DNA of 64,000 nt from Hydractinia symbiolongicarpus (lineage: Eukaryota; Cnidaria; Hydrozoa; Anthoathecata; Hydractiniidae): positions 31,895,501 through 31,959,500 of the forward strand of contig NC_079878.1 in the NCBI RefSeq assembly GCF_029227915.1, read 5' to 3'. Position 1 is the stretch's first letter. Every line of letters begins with the position of its first letter. Positions 24,781 through 38,617 of this stretch are shown here, piece by piece. The notes below the pieces were generated by a model, which was given only the letters and a program-made list of their open reading frames with translations, was not told where the DNA came from and ran no database searches. Made by a program: the position numbers and the translations under genes.

Positions 24781-26330
24781 GTAAACTCATTTTCCTAACG
24801 AATTTTTAAATTATTTTTTCACCACTAAAACGCATGAGACTTGTAGTTTTCAAAAATGTTTTCATTTTTGATGAGACGCTGAATAAAAGAAGTTTAATCG
24901 CCGGCAAACGAAAACCTGCGATTTCCCGTAAATCCCGGACTAGGCCCGTATAGTCAAAAGTATACAAAGAGAGTACCCAGGGTGTAAACTCATTTCCCGA
25001 ACGATTTTTTAAATTATATTTTCACCACTAAAACGCATGAGACTTGTAGTTTTCAAAAATGTTTTTATTTTTGATGAGACGCTGAATAAAAGAAGTTTAA
25101 TCGCCGGCAAACGAAAACCCGCGATTTCCCGTAAATCCCGGCTTGACCTGTATAGTCAAAAGTATACAAAGAAAGTACCCAGGGAGTAAACTTATTTCCC
25201 GAACGATTTTTTAAATTAATTTTTCACCACTAAAACGCATGAGACTTGTAGTTTTCAAAAATGTTTTCATTTTTGATGAGACGCTGAATAAAAGCAGTTT
25301 AATCGCCGGCAAACGAAAACCTGCGATTTCCCTAAATCCCGGACTCGGCCCGTATAGTCAAAAGTATACAAAGAAAGTAACCAGGGAGTAAACTCATTTC
25401 CAGAACGATTTTTTTAAATTATTTTTTCACCACTAAAACGCATAAGACTTGTAGTTTTTAAAAATTTTTTCATTTTTGATGAGACGCTGAATAAAAGAAG
25501 TTTAATCGCCGGCAAACGAAAACCCGCGATTTCCCGTACATCCCGGGCTTGGCATGTATAGTCGAATGTATACAAAGAAAGTACCCTTTGAGTAAACTCA
25601 TTTCCAGAACGATTTTTTTAATTATTTTTTCACCACTAAAACGCATAAGACTTGTAGTTTTTAAAAATGTTTTCATTTTTGCTGAGACGCTGAATAAAAG
25701 AAGTTTAATCGCCGGCAAACGAAAACCCGCGATTTCCCGTAAATCCCGGCTTGGCCCGTATAGTCAAAAGTATACAAAGAAAGTACCCAGGGAGTAAACT
25801 CATTTCCCAAACGATTTTTTAAATTATCATTTCACCACTAAAACGCATGAGATTTGTAGTATTCAAGAATGTTTTCATTTTTGATGAGACGCTGAATAAA
25901 AGCAGTTTAATCGCCGGCAAACGAAAACCTGCGATTTCCCGTAAATCCCGGACTCGGCCCGTATAGTCAAAAGTATACAAAGAAAGTACCCAGGGAGTAA
26001 ACTCATTTCCAGAACGATTTTTTAAATTATTTTTTCACCACTAAAACGCATAAGACTTGTAGTTTTTAAAAATGTTTTCATTTTTGATGAGACGCTGAAT
26101 AAAAGAAGTTTAATCGCCGGCAAACGAAAACCCGCGATTTCCTGCAAATCCCGGGCTTGGCCCGTATAGTCAAAAGTATACAAAGAAAGTACCCAGGGAG
26201 TAAACTCATTTCCCGAACGATTTTTTAAATTACTTTTCACCACTAAAACGCATGAGACTTGTAGTTTTTTAAAATGTTTTCATTTTTGATGAGACGCTGA
26301 ATAAAAGAAGGTTAATCGCCGGCAAACGAA
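24781..26330 (+). repeat. Mixed monomers, no clear HOR
   Basis: These are full-length or nearly full-length monomers. They resemble types seen at 9,590-10,190 (TTTCCCTAAATCCCGG, CATTTCCAGAACG with CGCATAAGAC) and at 11,007 (TTTCCTGCAAATCCCGGG). A monomer with GTACCCTTTGAG and TTTTTGCTGAGACG near 25,580-25,690 also occurs near 37,350-37,455. No gene or unique sequence is present. Confidence 0.7.
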
Positions 26331-28860
26331 AACCCGCGATTTCCCGTAAATCCCGGACTCGGCCCGTATAGTTAAAAGTATACAAGGAAAGTACCCAGTA
26401 AGTAAACTCATTTCCCGAACGAATTTTTAAATTATTTTTTCACCACTAAAACGTATGAGACTTGTAGTTTTTAAAAATGTTTTCATTTTTGATGAGACGC
26501 TGAATAAAAGAAGTTTAATCGCCGGCAAACAAAAACCTGCGATTTCCCGTAAATCCCGGACTCGGCCCGTATAGTCAAAAGTATACAAAGAAAGTACCCA
26601 GGGTGTAAACTCATTTCTCGAACGATTTTTTAAATTATTTTTTCACCACTAAAACGCATGAGACTTGTAGTTTTTAAAAATGTTTTTATTTTTGATGAGA
26701 CGCTGAATAAAAGAAGTTTAATCGCCGGCAAACGAAAACCTGCGATTTCCCGTAAATCCCGTACACGGCCCGTATAGTCAAAAGTATACAAAGAAAGTAC
26801 CCAGGGAGTAAACTTATTTCCCAAACGATTTTTTAAATTATTATTTCACCACTAAAGCCCATGAGACTTGTAGTTTTTAAAAATGTTTTCATTTTTGATG
26901 AGACGCTGAATAAAAGAAGTTTAATCGCCGGCAAACGAAAACCCGCAATTTCCCGTAAATCCCGGTCTCGGCCCGTATAGTCAAAAGTATACAAGGAAAG
27001 TACCCAGTGAGTAAACTCATTTCCCGAACGATTTTTTAAATTACTTTTCACCACTAAAACGCATGAGACTTGTAGTTTTTTAAAATGTTTTCATTTTTGA
27101 TGAGACGCTGAATAAAAGAAGTTTAATCGCCGGCAAATGAAAACCTGCGATTTCCCGTAAATCCCGGACTCGGCCCGTATAGTCAAAAGTATACAAAGAG
27201 AGTACCCAGGGTGTAAACTCATTTCCCGAACGTTTTTATAAATTATTTTTTCACCACTAAAACGCATGAGACTTGTAGTTTTCAAAAATGTTTTCATTTT
27301 TGATGAGACGCTGAATAAAAGAAGTTTAATCGCCTGCAAACGAAAACCTGCGATTTCCCGTAAATCCCGGACTCGGCCCGTATAGTCAAAAGTATACAAA
27401 GAAAGTACCCAGGGAGTAAGCTCATTTCCCAAACGATTTTTTAAATTATTATTTCACCACTAAAACGCATGAGACTTGTAGTTTTCAAAAATGTTTTCAT
27501 TTTTGATAAGACGCTGAATAAAAGAAGATTAATCGCCGGCAAACGAAAACCCGCGATTTCCTGCAAATCGCGGGCTTGGCCCGTATAGTCAAAAGTATAC
27601 AAAGAAAGTACCCAGGGAGTAAACTCATTTCCCGAACGATTTTTTAAATTACTTTTCACCACTAAAACGCATGAGACTTGTAGTTTTTTAAAATGTTTTC
27701 ATTTTTATGAGACGCTGAATAAAAGAAGGTTAATCGCCGGCAAACGAAAACCCGCGATTTCCCGTAAATCCCGGACTCGGCCCGTATAGTTAAAAGTATA
27801 CAAGGAAAGTACCCAGTAAGTAAACTCATTTCCCGAACGAATTTTTAATTTATTTTTTCACCACTAAAACGTATGAGACTTGTAGTTTTTAAAAATGTTT
27901 TCATTTTTGATGAGACGCTGAATAAAAGAAGTTTAATCGCCGGCAAACAAAAACCTGCGATTTCCCGTAAATCCCGGACTCGGCCCGTATAGTCAAAAGT
28001 ATACAAAGAAAGTACCCAGGGAGTAAACTTATTTCCCAAACGATTTTTTAAATTATTATTTCACCACTAAAGCCCATGAGACTTGTAGTTTTTAAAAATG
28101 TTTTCATTTTTGATGAGACGCTGAATAAAAGAAGTTTAATCGCCGGCAAACGAAAACCTGCGATTTCCCGTAAATCCCGTACACGGCCCGTGTAGTCAAA
28201 AGTATACAAAGAAAGTACCCAGGGAGTAAACTTATTTCCCAAACGATTTTTTAAATTATTATTTCACCACTAAAGCCCATGAGACTTGTAGTTTTTAAAA
28301 ATGTTTTCATTTTTGATGAGACGCTGAATAAAAGAAGTTTAATCGCCGGCAAACGAAAACCCGCAATTTCCCGTAAATCCCGGTCTCGGCCCGTATAGTC
28401 AAAAGTATACAAGGAAAGTACCCAGTGAGTAAACTCATTTCCCTAACGAATTTTTAAATTATTTTTTCACCAATAAAACGCATGAGACTTGTAGCTTTCA
28501 AAATTGTATTCATTTTTGATGAGACGCTGAATAAAAGAAGTTTAATCGCCGGCAAATGAAAACCTGCGATTTCCCGTAAATCCCGGACTCGGCCCGTATA
28601 GTCAAAAGTATACAAAGAGAGTACCCAGGGTGTAAACTCATTTCCCGAACGTTTTTATCAATTATTTTTTCACCACTAAAACGCATGAGACTTGTAGTTT
28701 TCAAAAATGTTTTCATTTTTGATGAGACGCTGAATAAAAGAAGTTTAATTGCCTGCAAACGAAAACCTGCGATTTCCCATAAATCCCGGACTCGGCCCGT
28801 ATAGTCAAAAGTATACAAAGAAAGTACCCAGGGAGTAAGCTCATTTCCCAAACGATTTTT
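26330..28860 (+). repeat. 7-monomer HOR, about 1,418-bp period
   Basis: About 26,330-27,440 recurs at about 27,750-28,860. Markers are ATAGTTAAAAGTATACAAGG, CAGTAAGTAAACTC, CCGTACACGGCCCGT and AGTAAGCTCATTTCCC (27,415 and 28,834). The offset is close to seven monomers. Confidence 0.8.
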
Positions 28861-30230
28861 TAAATTATAATTTCACCACTAAAGCCCATGAGACCTGTAG
28901 TTTTTAAAAATGTTTTCATTTTTGATGAGACGCTGGATAAAAGAAGTTTAATCGCCGGCAAACGAAAACCTGCGATTTCCCGTAAATCCCGTACTCGGCC
29001 CGTATAGTCAAAAGTATACAAAGAAAGTACCCAGGGAGTAAACTTATTTCCCAAACGATTTTTTAAATTATTATTTCACCACTAAAGCCCATGAGACTTG
29101 TAGTTTTTAAAAATGTTTTCATTTTTGATGAGACGCTGAATAAAAGAAGTTTAATCGCCGGCAAACGAGAACCCGCGATTTCCCGTAAATCCCGGACTCG
29201 GCCCGTATAGTCAAAAGTATACAAGGAAGGTACCCAGTGAGTAAACTCATTTCCCGAACGAATTTTTAAATTATTTTTTCACCACTAAAACGCATGAGAC
29301 TTGTAGTTTTCAGAAATGTTTTCATTTTTGATGAGACGCTTAATGAAAGTGGTTTAATTGCCGGCAAACGAAAAGCCGCGATTTCCCGTTAATCCCGGGC
29401 TTGGCCCGTATAGTCGAATGTATACAAAGAAATTACCCTGTGAGAAAACTCATTTCCAAAACGATTTTTTAAATTCACTTTTCACCACTAAAACGCTTGA
29501 GACTTGTAGTTTTCAAAAGTGTTTTCATTTTTGATGAGACGCTAAATAACAGAAGTTTAATCGCCGGCAAACGAAAACCCGCCATTTCCCGTAAACCCCG
29601 GACTCGGCCTGCATAGTCAAAAGTATACAAAGAAAGTACCCAGGGTGTAAACTCATTTCCCGAACGGTTTTTTAAATTATTATTTCACCACTAAAGCCCA
29701 TGAGACTTGTAGTTTTCAAAAATGTTTTCATTTTTGATGAGACGCTGAATAAAAGAAGTTTAATCGCCGGCAAACGAAAACCCGCCATTTCCCGTAAACC
29801 CCGGACTCGGCCTGCATAGTCAAAAGTATACAAAGAAAGTACCCAGGGTGTAAACTCATTTCCCGAACGATTTTTTAAATTATTATTTCACCACTAAAGC
29901 CCATGAGACTTGTAGTATTTAAAAATACTTTCATTTTTGATGAGACGCTGAATAAAAGAAGTTTAATCGCCGGCAAACAAAAACCTGCGAATTTTCGTAA
30001 ATCCCGGACTCGGCCCATATACTCAAAAGTATACAAAGAAAGTACCCAGGGAGTAAACTCATTTCCCGAACGATTTTTTAAATTATTTTTTCACCACAAA
30101 AACGCATGAGACTTGTAGTCTTCAAAAAAGTTTTTATTTTTGATGAGACGCTGAATAAAAGAAGTTTAATCGCCGGCAAACGAAAACCCGCGATTTCCCG
30201 TAAATCCCGGTCTCGGCCCGTATAGTCAAA
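28860..30230 (+). repeat. Mixed block related to the distant 14.9-15.5 kb block
   Basis: About 29,090-29,660 closely resembles about 14,890-15,460, with AACGAGAACCCGCGATTTCC followed by the AAAGCCGCGATTTCCCGTT and TTCAAAAGTGTTTTC monomers in the same order. The distance is about 14.2 kb, close to 70 monomers. The copy carries its own changes, such as AAATTCACTTTTCACCAC and GCTAAATAACAGAAG. Confidence 0.68.
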
Positions 30231-31050
30231 AGTATACAAGGAAAGTACCCAGTGAGTAAACTCATTTCCCGAACGAATTTTTAAATTATTTTTTTCACCA
30301 CTAAAACGCATGAGACTTGTAGTTTTCAGAAATTTTTTCATTTTTGATGAGACGCTTAATGAAAGTGGTTTAATTGCCGGCAAATGAAAAGCCGCGATTT
30401 CCCGCTAATCCCGGGCTTGGCCCGTATAGTCGAATGTATACAAAGAAAGTACCCTGTGAGAAAACCCATTTCCAAAACGATTTTTTAAATTAACTTTTTA
30501 CCACTAAAACGCTTGAGACTTGTAGTTTTCAAAAATGTTTTCATTTTTGATGAGACGCTAAATAAAAGAAGTTTAATCGCCGGCATACGAAAACCCGCCA
30601 TTTCCCGTAAACCCCGGACTCGGCCCGTATAGTCAAAAGTATACAAGGAAAGTACCCAGTGAGTAAACTCATTTCCCGAACGAATTTTTAAATTATTTTT
30701 TCACCACTAAAACGCATGAGACTTGTAGTTTTCAGAAATTTTTTCATTTTTGATGAGACGCTTAATGAAAGTGGTTTAATTGCCGGCAAATGAAAAGCCG
30801 CGATTTCCCGCTAATCCCGGGCTTGGCCCGTATAGTCGAATGTATACAAAGAAAGTACCCTGTGAGAAAACCCATTTCCAAAACGATTTTTTAAATTAAC
30901 TTTTCACCACTAAAACGCTTGAGACTTGTAGTTTTCAAAAATGTTTTCATTTTTGATGAGACGCTAAATAAAAGAAGTTTAATCGCCGGCATACGAAAAC
31001 CCGCCATTTCCCGTAAACCCCGGACTCGGCCCGCATAGTCAAAAGTATAC
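30230..31050 (+). repeat. Dimer (406-bp) duplication
   Basis: A two-monomer unit is repeated in tandem. GCTTAATGAAAGTGGTTTAA with CAAATGAAAAGCCGCG and TTTCCCGCTAATCCCGGG occurs near 30,353 and 30,759. Both copies share GAGAAAACCCATTTCC and GCCGGCATACGAAAAC. The same pair reappears near 34,200. Confidence 0.8.
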
Positions 31051-34000
31051 AAAGAAAGTACCCAGGGTGTAAACTCATTTCCCGAACGATTTTTTAAATT
31101 ATTATTTCACCACTAAAGCCCATGAGACTTGTAGTATTTAAAAATACTTTCATTTTTGATGAGACGCTGAATAAAAGAAGTTTAATCGCCGGCAAACAAA
31201 AACCCGCGACTTCACGTAAATCCCAGACTCGGCCCGTATAGTCAAAAGTATACAAAGAAAATACCCAGGGAGTAAACTCATTTCCCGAACGATTTTTTAA
31301 ATTATTTTTTCACCACTAAAACGCATGAGACTTGTAGTTTTCAAAAATGTTTTCATTTTTGATGAGACGCTGAATAAAAGAAGTTTAATCGCCGGCAAAC
31401 AAAAACCCGCGACTTCCCGTAAATCCCGGACTCGGCCCATATAGTCAAAAGTATACAAAGAAAATACCCAGGGAGTAAACTCATTTCCCGAACGATTTTT
31501 TAAATTATTTTTTCACCACTAAAACGCATGAGACTTGTAGTTTTCAAAAATGTTTTCATTTTTGATGATAGGCTGAATAAAAAAAGTTTAATCGCCGGCA
31601 AACGAAAACCTGCGATTTCCCGTAAATCCCGGACTCGGCCCGTATAGTCAAAAGTATACAAAGAAAGTACCCGGGGTGTAAACTCATTTCCCGAACGATT
31701 TTTTAGATTATTATTTCACCACTAAAGCCCATGAGACTTGTAGTTTTTAAAAATGTTTTCATTTTTGATGAGACGCTTAATAAAAGAGGTTTAATCGCCG
31801 GCAAACGAAATCCCGCGATTTCCCGTAAATCCCGGGCTTGGCCCGTGTAGTCGAATGTATACAAAGAAAGTACCCAGGAAGTAAACTCATTTCCCGAACG
31901 ATTTTTTAAATTTTTTTTTCACCACTAAAACGCATGAGACTTGTAGTTTTCAAAAATGTTTTCATTTTTGATGAGACGCTGAATGTAAGAAGTTTAATCG
32001 CCGGCAAACGAAAACCTGCGATTTCCCGTAAATCCCGTACTCGGCCCGTATAGTCAAAAGTATACAAGGAAAGTACCCAGTGAGTAAACTCATTTCCCTA
32101 ACGAATTTTTTAATTATTTTTTCACCACTAAAACGCACGAGACTTGTAGTTTTCGAAAATGTTTTCATTTTTGATGATAGGCTGAATAAAAAAAGTTTAA
32201 TCGCCGGCAAACGAAAACCTGCGATTTCCCGTAAATCCCGGACTCGGCCCGTATAGTCAAAAGTATACAAAGAAAGTACCCGGGGTGTAAACTCATTTCC
32301 CGAACGATTTTTTAAATTATTATTTCACCACTAAAGCCCATGAGACTTGTAGTTTTTAAAAATGTTTTCATTTTTGATGAGACGCTTAATAAAAGAGGTT
32401 TAATCGCCGGCAAACGAAATCCCGCGATTTCCCGTAAATCCCGGGCTTGGCCCGTATAGTCGAATGTATACAAAGAAAGTACCCAGGGTGTAAACTCATT
32501 TCCCGAACGATTTTTTAAATTATTATTTCACCACTAAAGCCCATGAGACTTGTAGTATTTAAAAATACTTTCATTTTTGATGAGACGCTGAATAAAAGAA
32601 GTTTAATCGCCGGCAAACAAAAACCCGCGACTTCACGTAAATCCCAGACTCGGCCCGTATAGTCAAAAGTATACAAAGAAAATACCCAGGGAGTAAACTC
32701 ATTTCCCGAACGATTTTTTAAATTATTTTTTCACCACTAAAACGCATGAGACTTGTAGTTTTCAAAAATGTTTTCATTTTTGATGAGACGCTGAATAAAA
32801 GAAGTTTAATCGCCGGCAAACAAAAACCCGCGACTTCCCGTAAATCCCGGACTCGGCCCATATAGTCAAAAGTATACAAAGAAAATACCCAGGGAGTAAA
32901 CTCATTTCCCGAACGATTTTTTAAATTATTTTTTCACCACTAAAACGCATGAGACTTGTAGTTTTCAAAAATGTTTTCATTTTTGATGATAGGCTGAATA
33001 AAAAAATTTAATCGCCGGCAAACGAAAACCTGCGATTTCCCGTAAATCCCGGACTCGGCCCGTATAGTCAAAAGTATACAAAGAAAGTACCCGGGGTGTA
33101 AACTCATTTCCCGAACGATTTTTTAAATTATTATTTCACCACTAAAGCCCATGAGACTTGTAGTTTTTAAAAATGTTTTCATTTTTGATGAGACGCTTAA
33201 TAAAAGAGGTTTAATCGCCGGCAAACGAAATCCCGCGATTTCCCGTAAATCCCGGGCTTGGCCCGTATAGTCGAATGTATACAAAGAAAGTACCCAGGAA
33301 GTAAACTCATTTCCCGAACGATTTTTTAAATTTTTTTTTCACCACTAAAACGCATGAGACTTGTAGTTTTCAAAAATGTTTTCATTTTTGATGAGACGCT
33401 GAATGTAAGAAGTTTAATCGCCGGCAAACGAAAACCTGCGATTTCCCGTAAATCCCGTACTCGGCCCGTATAGTCAAAAGTATACAAAGAAAGTAACCAG
33501 GGGGTAAACTCATTTCACAAACGATTTTTTAAATTATTATTTCACCACTAAAGCCCATGAGACTTGTAGTTTTTAAAAATGTTTTCATTTTTGATGAGAC
33601 GCTGAATAAAAGAAGTTTAATCGCCGGCAAACGAAAACCCGCAATTTCCCGTAAATCCCGGTCTCGGCCCGTATAGTCAAAAGTATACAAGGAAAGTACC
33701 CAGTGAGTAAACTCATTTCCCTAACGAATTTTTTAATTATTTTTTCACCACTAAAACGCACGAGACTTGTAGTTTTCGAAAATGTTTTCATTTTTGATGA
33801 TAGGCTGAATAAAAAAAGTTTAATCGCCGGCAAACGAAAACCTGCGATTTCCCGTAAATCCCGGACTCGGCCCGTATAGTCAAAAGTATACAAAGAAAGT
33901 ACCCGGGGTGTAAACTCATTTCCCGAACGATTTTTTAAATTATTATTTCACCACTAAAGCCCATGAGACTTGTAGTTTTTAAAAATGTTTTCATTTTTGA

Positions 34001-35950
34001 TGAGACGCTTAATAAAAGAGGTTTAATCGCCGGCAAACGAAATCCCGCGATTTCCCGTAAATCCCGGGCTTGGCCCGTATAGTCGAATGTATACAAAGAA
34101 AGTACCCAGGAAGTAAACTCATTTCCCGAACGATTTTTTAAATTTTTTTTTCACCACTAAAACGCATGAGACTTGTAGTTTTCAGAATTTTTTTCATTTT
34201 TGATGAGACGCTTAATGAAAGTGGTTTAATTGCCGGCAAATGAAAAGCCGCGATTTCCCGCTAATCCCGGGCTTGGCCCGTATAGTCGAATGTATACAAA
34301 GAAAGTACCCTGTGAGAAAACCCATTTCCAAAACGATTTTTTAAATTAACTTTTCACCACTAAAACGCTTGAGACTTGTAGTTTTCAAAAATGTTTTCAT
34401 TTTTGATGAGACGCTAAATAAAAGAAGTTTAATCGCCGGCATACGAAAACCCGCCATTTCCCGTAAACCCCGGACTCGGCCCGCATAGTCAAAAGTATAC
34501 AAAGAAAGTACCCAGGGTGTAAACTCATTTCCCGAACGATTTTTTAAATTATTATTTCACCACTAAAGCCCATGAGACTTGTAGTATTTAAAAATACTTT
34601 CATTTTTGATGAGACGCTGAATAAAAGAAGTTTAATCGCCGGCAAACAAAAACCCGCGACTTCACGTAAATCCCAGACTCGGCCCGTATAGTCAAAAGTA
34701 TACAAAGAAAATACCCAGGGAGTAAACTCATTTCCCGAACGATTTTTTAAATTATTTTTTCACCACTAAAACGCATGAGACTTGTAGTTTTCAAAAATGT
34801 TTTCATTTTTGATGAGACGCTGAATAAAAGAAGTTTAATCGCCGGCAAACAAAAACCCGCGACTTCCCGTAAATCCCGGACTCGGCCCATATAGTCAAAA
34901 GTATACAAAGAAAATACCCAGGGAGTAAACTCATTTCCCGAACGATTTTTTAAATTATTTTTTCACCACTAAAACGCATGAGACTTGTAGTTTTCAAAAA
35001 TGTTTTCATTTTTGATGATAGGCTGAATAAAAAAAGTTTAATCGCCGGCAAACGAAAACCTGCGATTTCCCGTAAATCCCGGACTCGGCCCGTATAGTCA
35101 AAAGTATACAAAGAAAGTACCCGGGGTGTAAACTCATTTCCCGAACGATTTTTTAAATTATTATTTCACCACTAAAGCCCATGAGACTTGTAGTTTTTAA
35201 AAATGTTTTCATTTTTGATGAGACGCTTAATAAAAGAGGTTTAATCGCCGGCAAACGAAATCCCGCGATTTCCCGTAAATCCCGGGCTTGGCCCGTATAG
35301 TCGAATGTATACAAAGAAAGTACCCAGGAAGTAAACTCATTTCTCGAACGATTTTTTAAATTTTTTTTTCACCACTAAAACGCATGAGACTTGTAGTTTT
35401 CAAAAATGTTTTCATTTTTGATGAGACGCTGAATGTAAGAAGTTTAATCGCCGGCAAACGAAAACCTGCGATTTCCCGTAAATCCCGTACTCGGCCCGTA
35501 TAGTCAAAAGTATACAAAGAAAGTAACCAGGGGGTAAACTCATTTCACAAACGATTTTTTAAATTATTATTTCACCACTAAAGCCCATGAGACTTGTAGT
35601 TTTTAAAAATGTTTTCATTTTTGATGAGACGCTGAATAAAAGAAGTTTAATCGCCGGCAAACGAAAACCCGCAATTTCCCGTAAATCCCGGTCTCGGCCC
35701 GTATAGTCAAAAGTATACAAGGAAAGTACCCAGTGAGTAAACTCATTTCCCTAACGAATTTTTTAATTATTTTTTCACCACTAAAACGCACGAGACTTGT
35801 AGTTTTCGAAAATGTTTTCATTTTTGATGAGACGCTGAATAAAAGAAGTTTAAGCGCCGGCAAACGAAAACCTGCGATTTCCCGTAAATCCCGGACTCGG
35901 CCCGTATAGTCAAAAGTATACAAAGAGAGTACCCAGGGTGTAAACTCATT
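31050..35950 (+). repeat. Overlapping HORs with 1.42, 1.62 and 2.03-kb offsets
   Basis: TTCACGTAAATCCCAGACTC occurs near 31,211, 32,632 and 34,662 (offsets 1,421 and 2,030). The private monomer with GATGATAGGCTGAATAAAA occurs near 31,563, 32,173, 32,984, 33,796 and 35,014. CACGAGACTTGTAGTTTTCG monomers lie near 32,137, 33,760 and 35,790. The changing offsets show several rounds of unequal exchange of partly overlapping blocks. Confidence 0.78.
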
Positions 35951-37345
35951 TCCCGAACGATTTTTTAAATTATTTTTTCACCACTAAAACGCATGAAACT
36001 TGTAGTTTTCAAAAATGTTTTCATTTTTGATGAGACGCTGAATAAAAGAAGTTTAATCGCCGGCAAACGAAAACCCGCCATTTCCCGTAAATCCCGGGCT
36101 TGGCCCGTATAGTCAAATGTATACAGAGAAAGTACCCTGTGAGAAAACTCATTTCCAAAACGATTTTTTAAATTAACTTTTCACCACTAAAACGCTTGAG
36201 ACTTGTAGTTTTCAAAAATGTTTTCATTTTTGATGAGACGCTAAATAAAAGAAGTTTAATCGCCGGCAAACGAAAACCCGCAATTTCCCGTAAACCCCGG
36301 ACTCGGCCCGCATAGTCAAAAGTATACAAAGAAAGTACCTAGGGTGTAAACTCATTTCCCGAACGATTTTTTAAATTATTATTTCACCACTAACGCCCAT
36401 GAGACTTGTAGTATTTAAAAATACTTTCATTTTTGATGAGACGCTGAATAAAAGAAGTTTAATCGCCGGCAAACAAAAACCCGCGACTTCCCGTAAATCC
36501 CGGACTCGGCCCGTATAGTCAAAAGTATACAAAGAAAGTTCCCAGGGAGTAAACTCATTTCCCGAACGATTTTTTAAATTATTTTTTCACCACTAAAACG
36601 CATGAGACTTGTAGTTTTTAAAAAAATTTTCATTTTTGATGAGACGCTGAATAAAAGAAGTTTAATCGCCGGCAAACGAAAACCTGCGATTTCCAGTAAA
36701 TCCCGGACTCGGCCCGTATAGTCAAAAGTATACAAAGAAAGTACCCGGGGTGTAAACTCATTTCCCGAACGATTTTTTAAATTATTATTTCACCACTAAA
36801 GCCCATGAGACTTGTAGTTTTTAAAAATGTTTTAATTTTTGATGAGACGCTGAATAAAAGAGGTTTAATCGCCGGCAAACGAAATCCCGCGATTTCCCGT
36901 AAATCCCGGGCTTGGCCCGTATAGTCGAATGTATACAAAGAAAGTACCCAGGAAGTAAACTCATTTCCCGAACGATTTTTTAAATTTTTTTTTCACCACT
37001 AAAACGCATGAGACTTGTAGTTTTCAAAAATGTTTTCATTTTTGATGAAACGCTGAATGAAAGAAGTTTAATCGCCGGCAAACGAAAACCTGCGATTTCC
37101 CGTAAATCCCGTACTCGGCCCGTATAGTCAAAAGTATACAAAGAAAGTAACCAGGGAGTAAACTCATTTCACAAACGATTTTTTGAATTATTATTTCACC
37201 ACTAAAGCCCATGAGACTTGTGGTTTTTAAAAATGTTTTCATTTTTGATGAGACGCTGAATAAAAGAAGTTTAATCGCGGGCAACCGAAAACCCACAATT
37301 TCCCGTAAATCCCGGTCTCGGCCCGTATAGTCAAAAGTATACAAA
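35950..37345 (+). repeat. Block related to the distant 21.7-24.0 kb region
   Basis: The monomer order resembles about 21,660-22,400 followed by 23,400-23,950: GTATACAGAGAAAGTACC, AGTACCTAGGGTGTAAAC with CACTAACGCCCATGAGAC, then CAGGAAGTAAACTC and CATTTCACAAACG. A distant duplicate with an internal deletion is the simplest reading. Confidence 0.65.
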
Positions 37346-38617
37346 GAAAGTACCCTTTGAGTAAACTCATTTCCAGAACGATTTTTTAAATTATTTTTTC
37401 ACCACTAAAACGCATAAGACTTGTAGTTTTTAAAAATGTTTTCATTTTTGCTGAGACGCTGAATAAAAGAAGTTTAATCGCCGGCAAACGAAAACCCGCG
37501 ATTTCCCGTAAATCCCGGCTTGGCCAGTATAGTCAAAAGTATACAAAGAAACTACCCAGGGAGTAAACTCATTTCCCGAACGATTTTTTAAATTATTTTT
37601 TCACCACTAAAACGCATGAGACTTGTAGTTTTCAAAAATGTTTTCAATTTTGATAAGACGCTGAATAAAAGCAGTTTAATCGCCGGCAAACGAAAACCTG
37701 CGATTTCCCTAAATCCCGGACTCGGCCCGTATAGTCAAAAGTATACAAAGAAAGTACCCAGGGAGTAAACTCATTTCCAGAACGATTTTTTAAATTATTT
37801 TTTCACCACTAAAACGCATAAGACTTGTAGTTTTTAAAAATGTTTTCATTTTTGATGAGACGCTGAATAAAAGAAGTTTAATCGCCGGCAAACGAAAACC
37901 CGCGATTTCCCGTAAATCCCGGCTTGGCCCGTATAGTCAAAAGTATACAAAGAAACTACCCAGGGAGTAAACTCATTTCCCGAACGATTTTTTAAATCAT
38001 TTTTTCACCACTAAGACGCATGAGACTTGTAGTTTTCAAAAATGTTTTCAATTTTGATGAGACGCTGAATAAAAGCAGTTTAATCGCCGGCAAACGAAAA
38101 CCTGCGATTTCCCTAAATCCCGGACGCGGCCCGTATAGTCAAAAGTATACAAAGAAAGTACCCAGGGAGTAAACTCATTTCCAGAACGATTTTTTAAATT
38201 ATTTTTTCACCACTAAAACGCATAAGACTTGTAGTTTTTAAAAATGTTTTCATTTTTGATGAGACGCTGAATAAAAGAAGTTTAATCGCCGGCAAACGAA
38301 AACCCGCGATTTCCCGTAAATCCCGGCTTGGCCCGTATAGTCAAAAGTATACAAAGAAACTACCCAGGGAGTAAACTCATTTCCCGAACGATTTTTTAAA
38401 TTATTTTTTTACCACTAAAACGCATGAGACTTGTAGTTTTCAAAAATGTTTTCAATTTTGATGATACGCTGAATAAAAGCAGTTTAATCGCCGGCAAACG
38501 AAAACCTGCGATTTCCCCAAATCCCGGACTCGGCCCGTATAGTCAAAAGTATACAAAGAAAGTACCCAGGGAGTAAACTCATTTCCAGAACGATTTTTTA
38601 AATTATTTTTTCACCAC
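37345..38617 (+). repeat. Dimer HOR (about 406 bp), three copies abutting the flip
   Basis: AGAAACTACCCAGGGAGTAA occurs near 37,548, 37,952 and 38,356. Each is followed by a monomer with GTTTTCAATTTTGAT and the short TTTCCCTAAATCC or TTTCCCCAAATCC form, then by a CATTTCCAGAACG / CGCATAAGAC monomer. The third copy is cut by the orientation switch. This is the clearest dimer array in the window. Confidence 0.82.
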
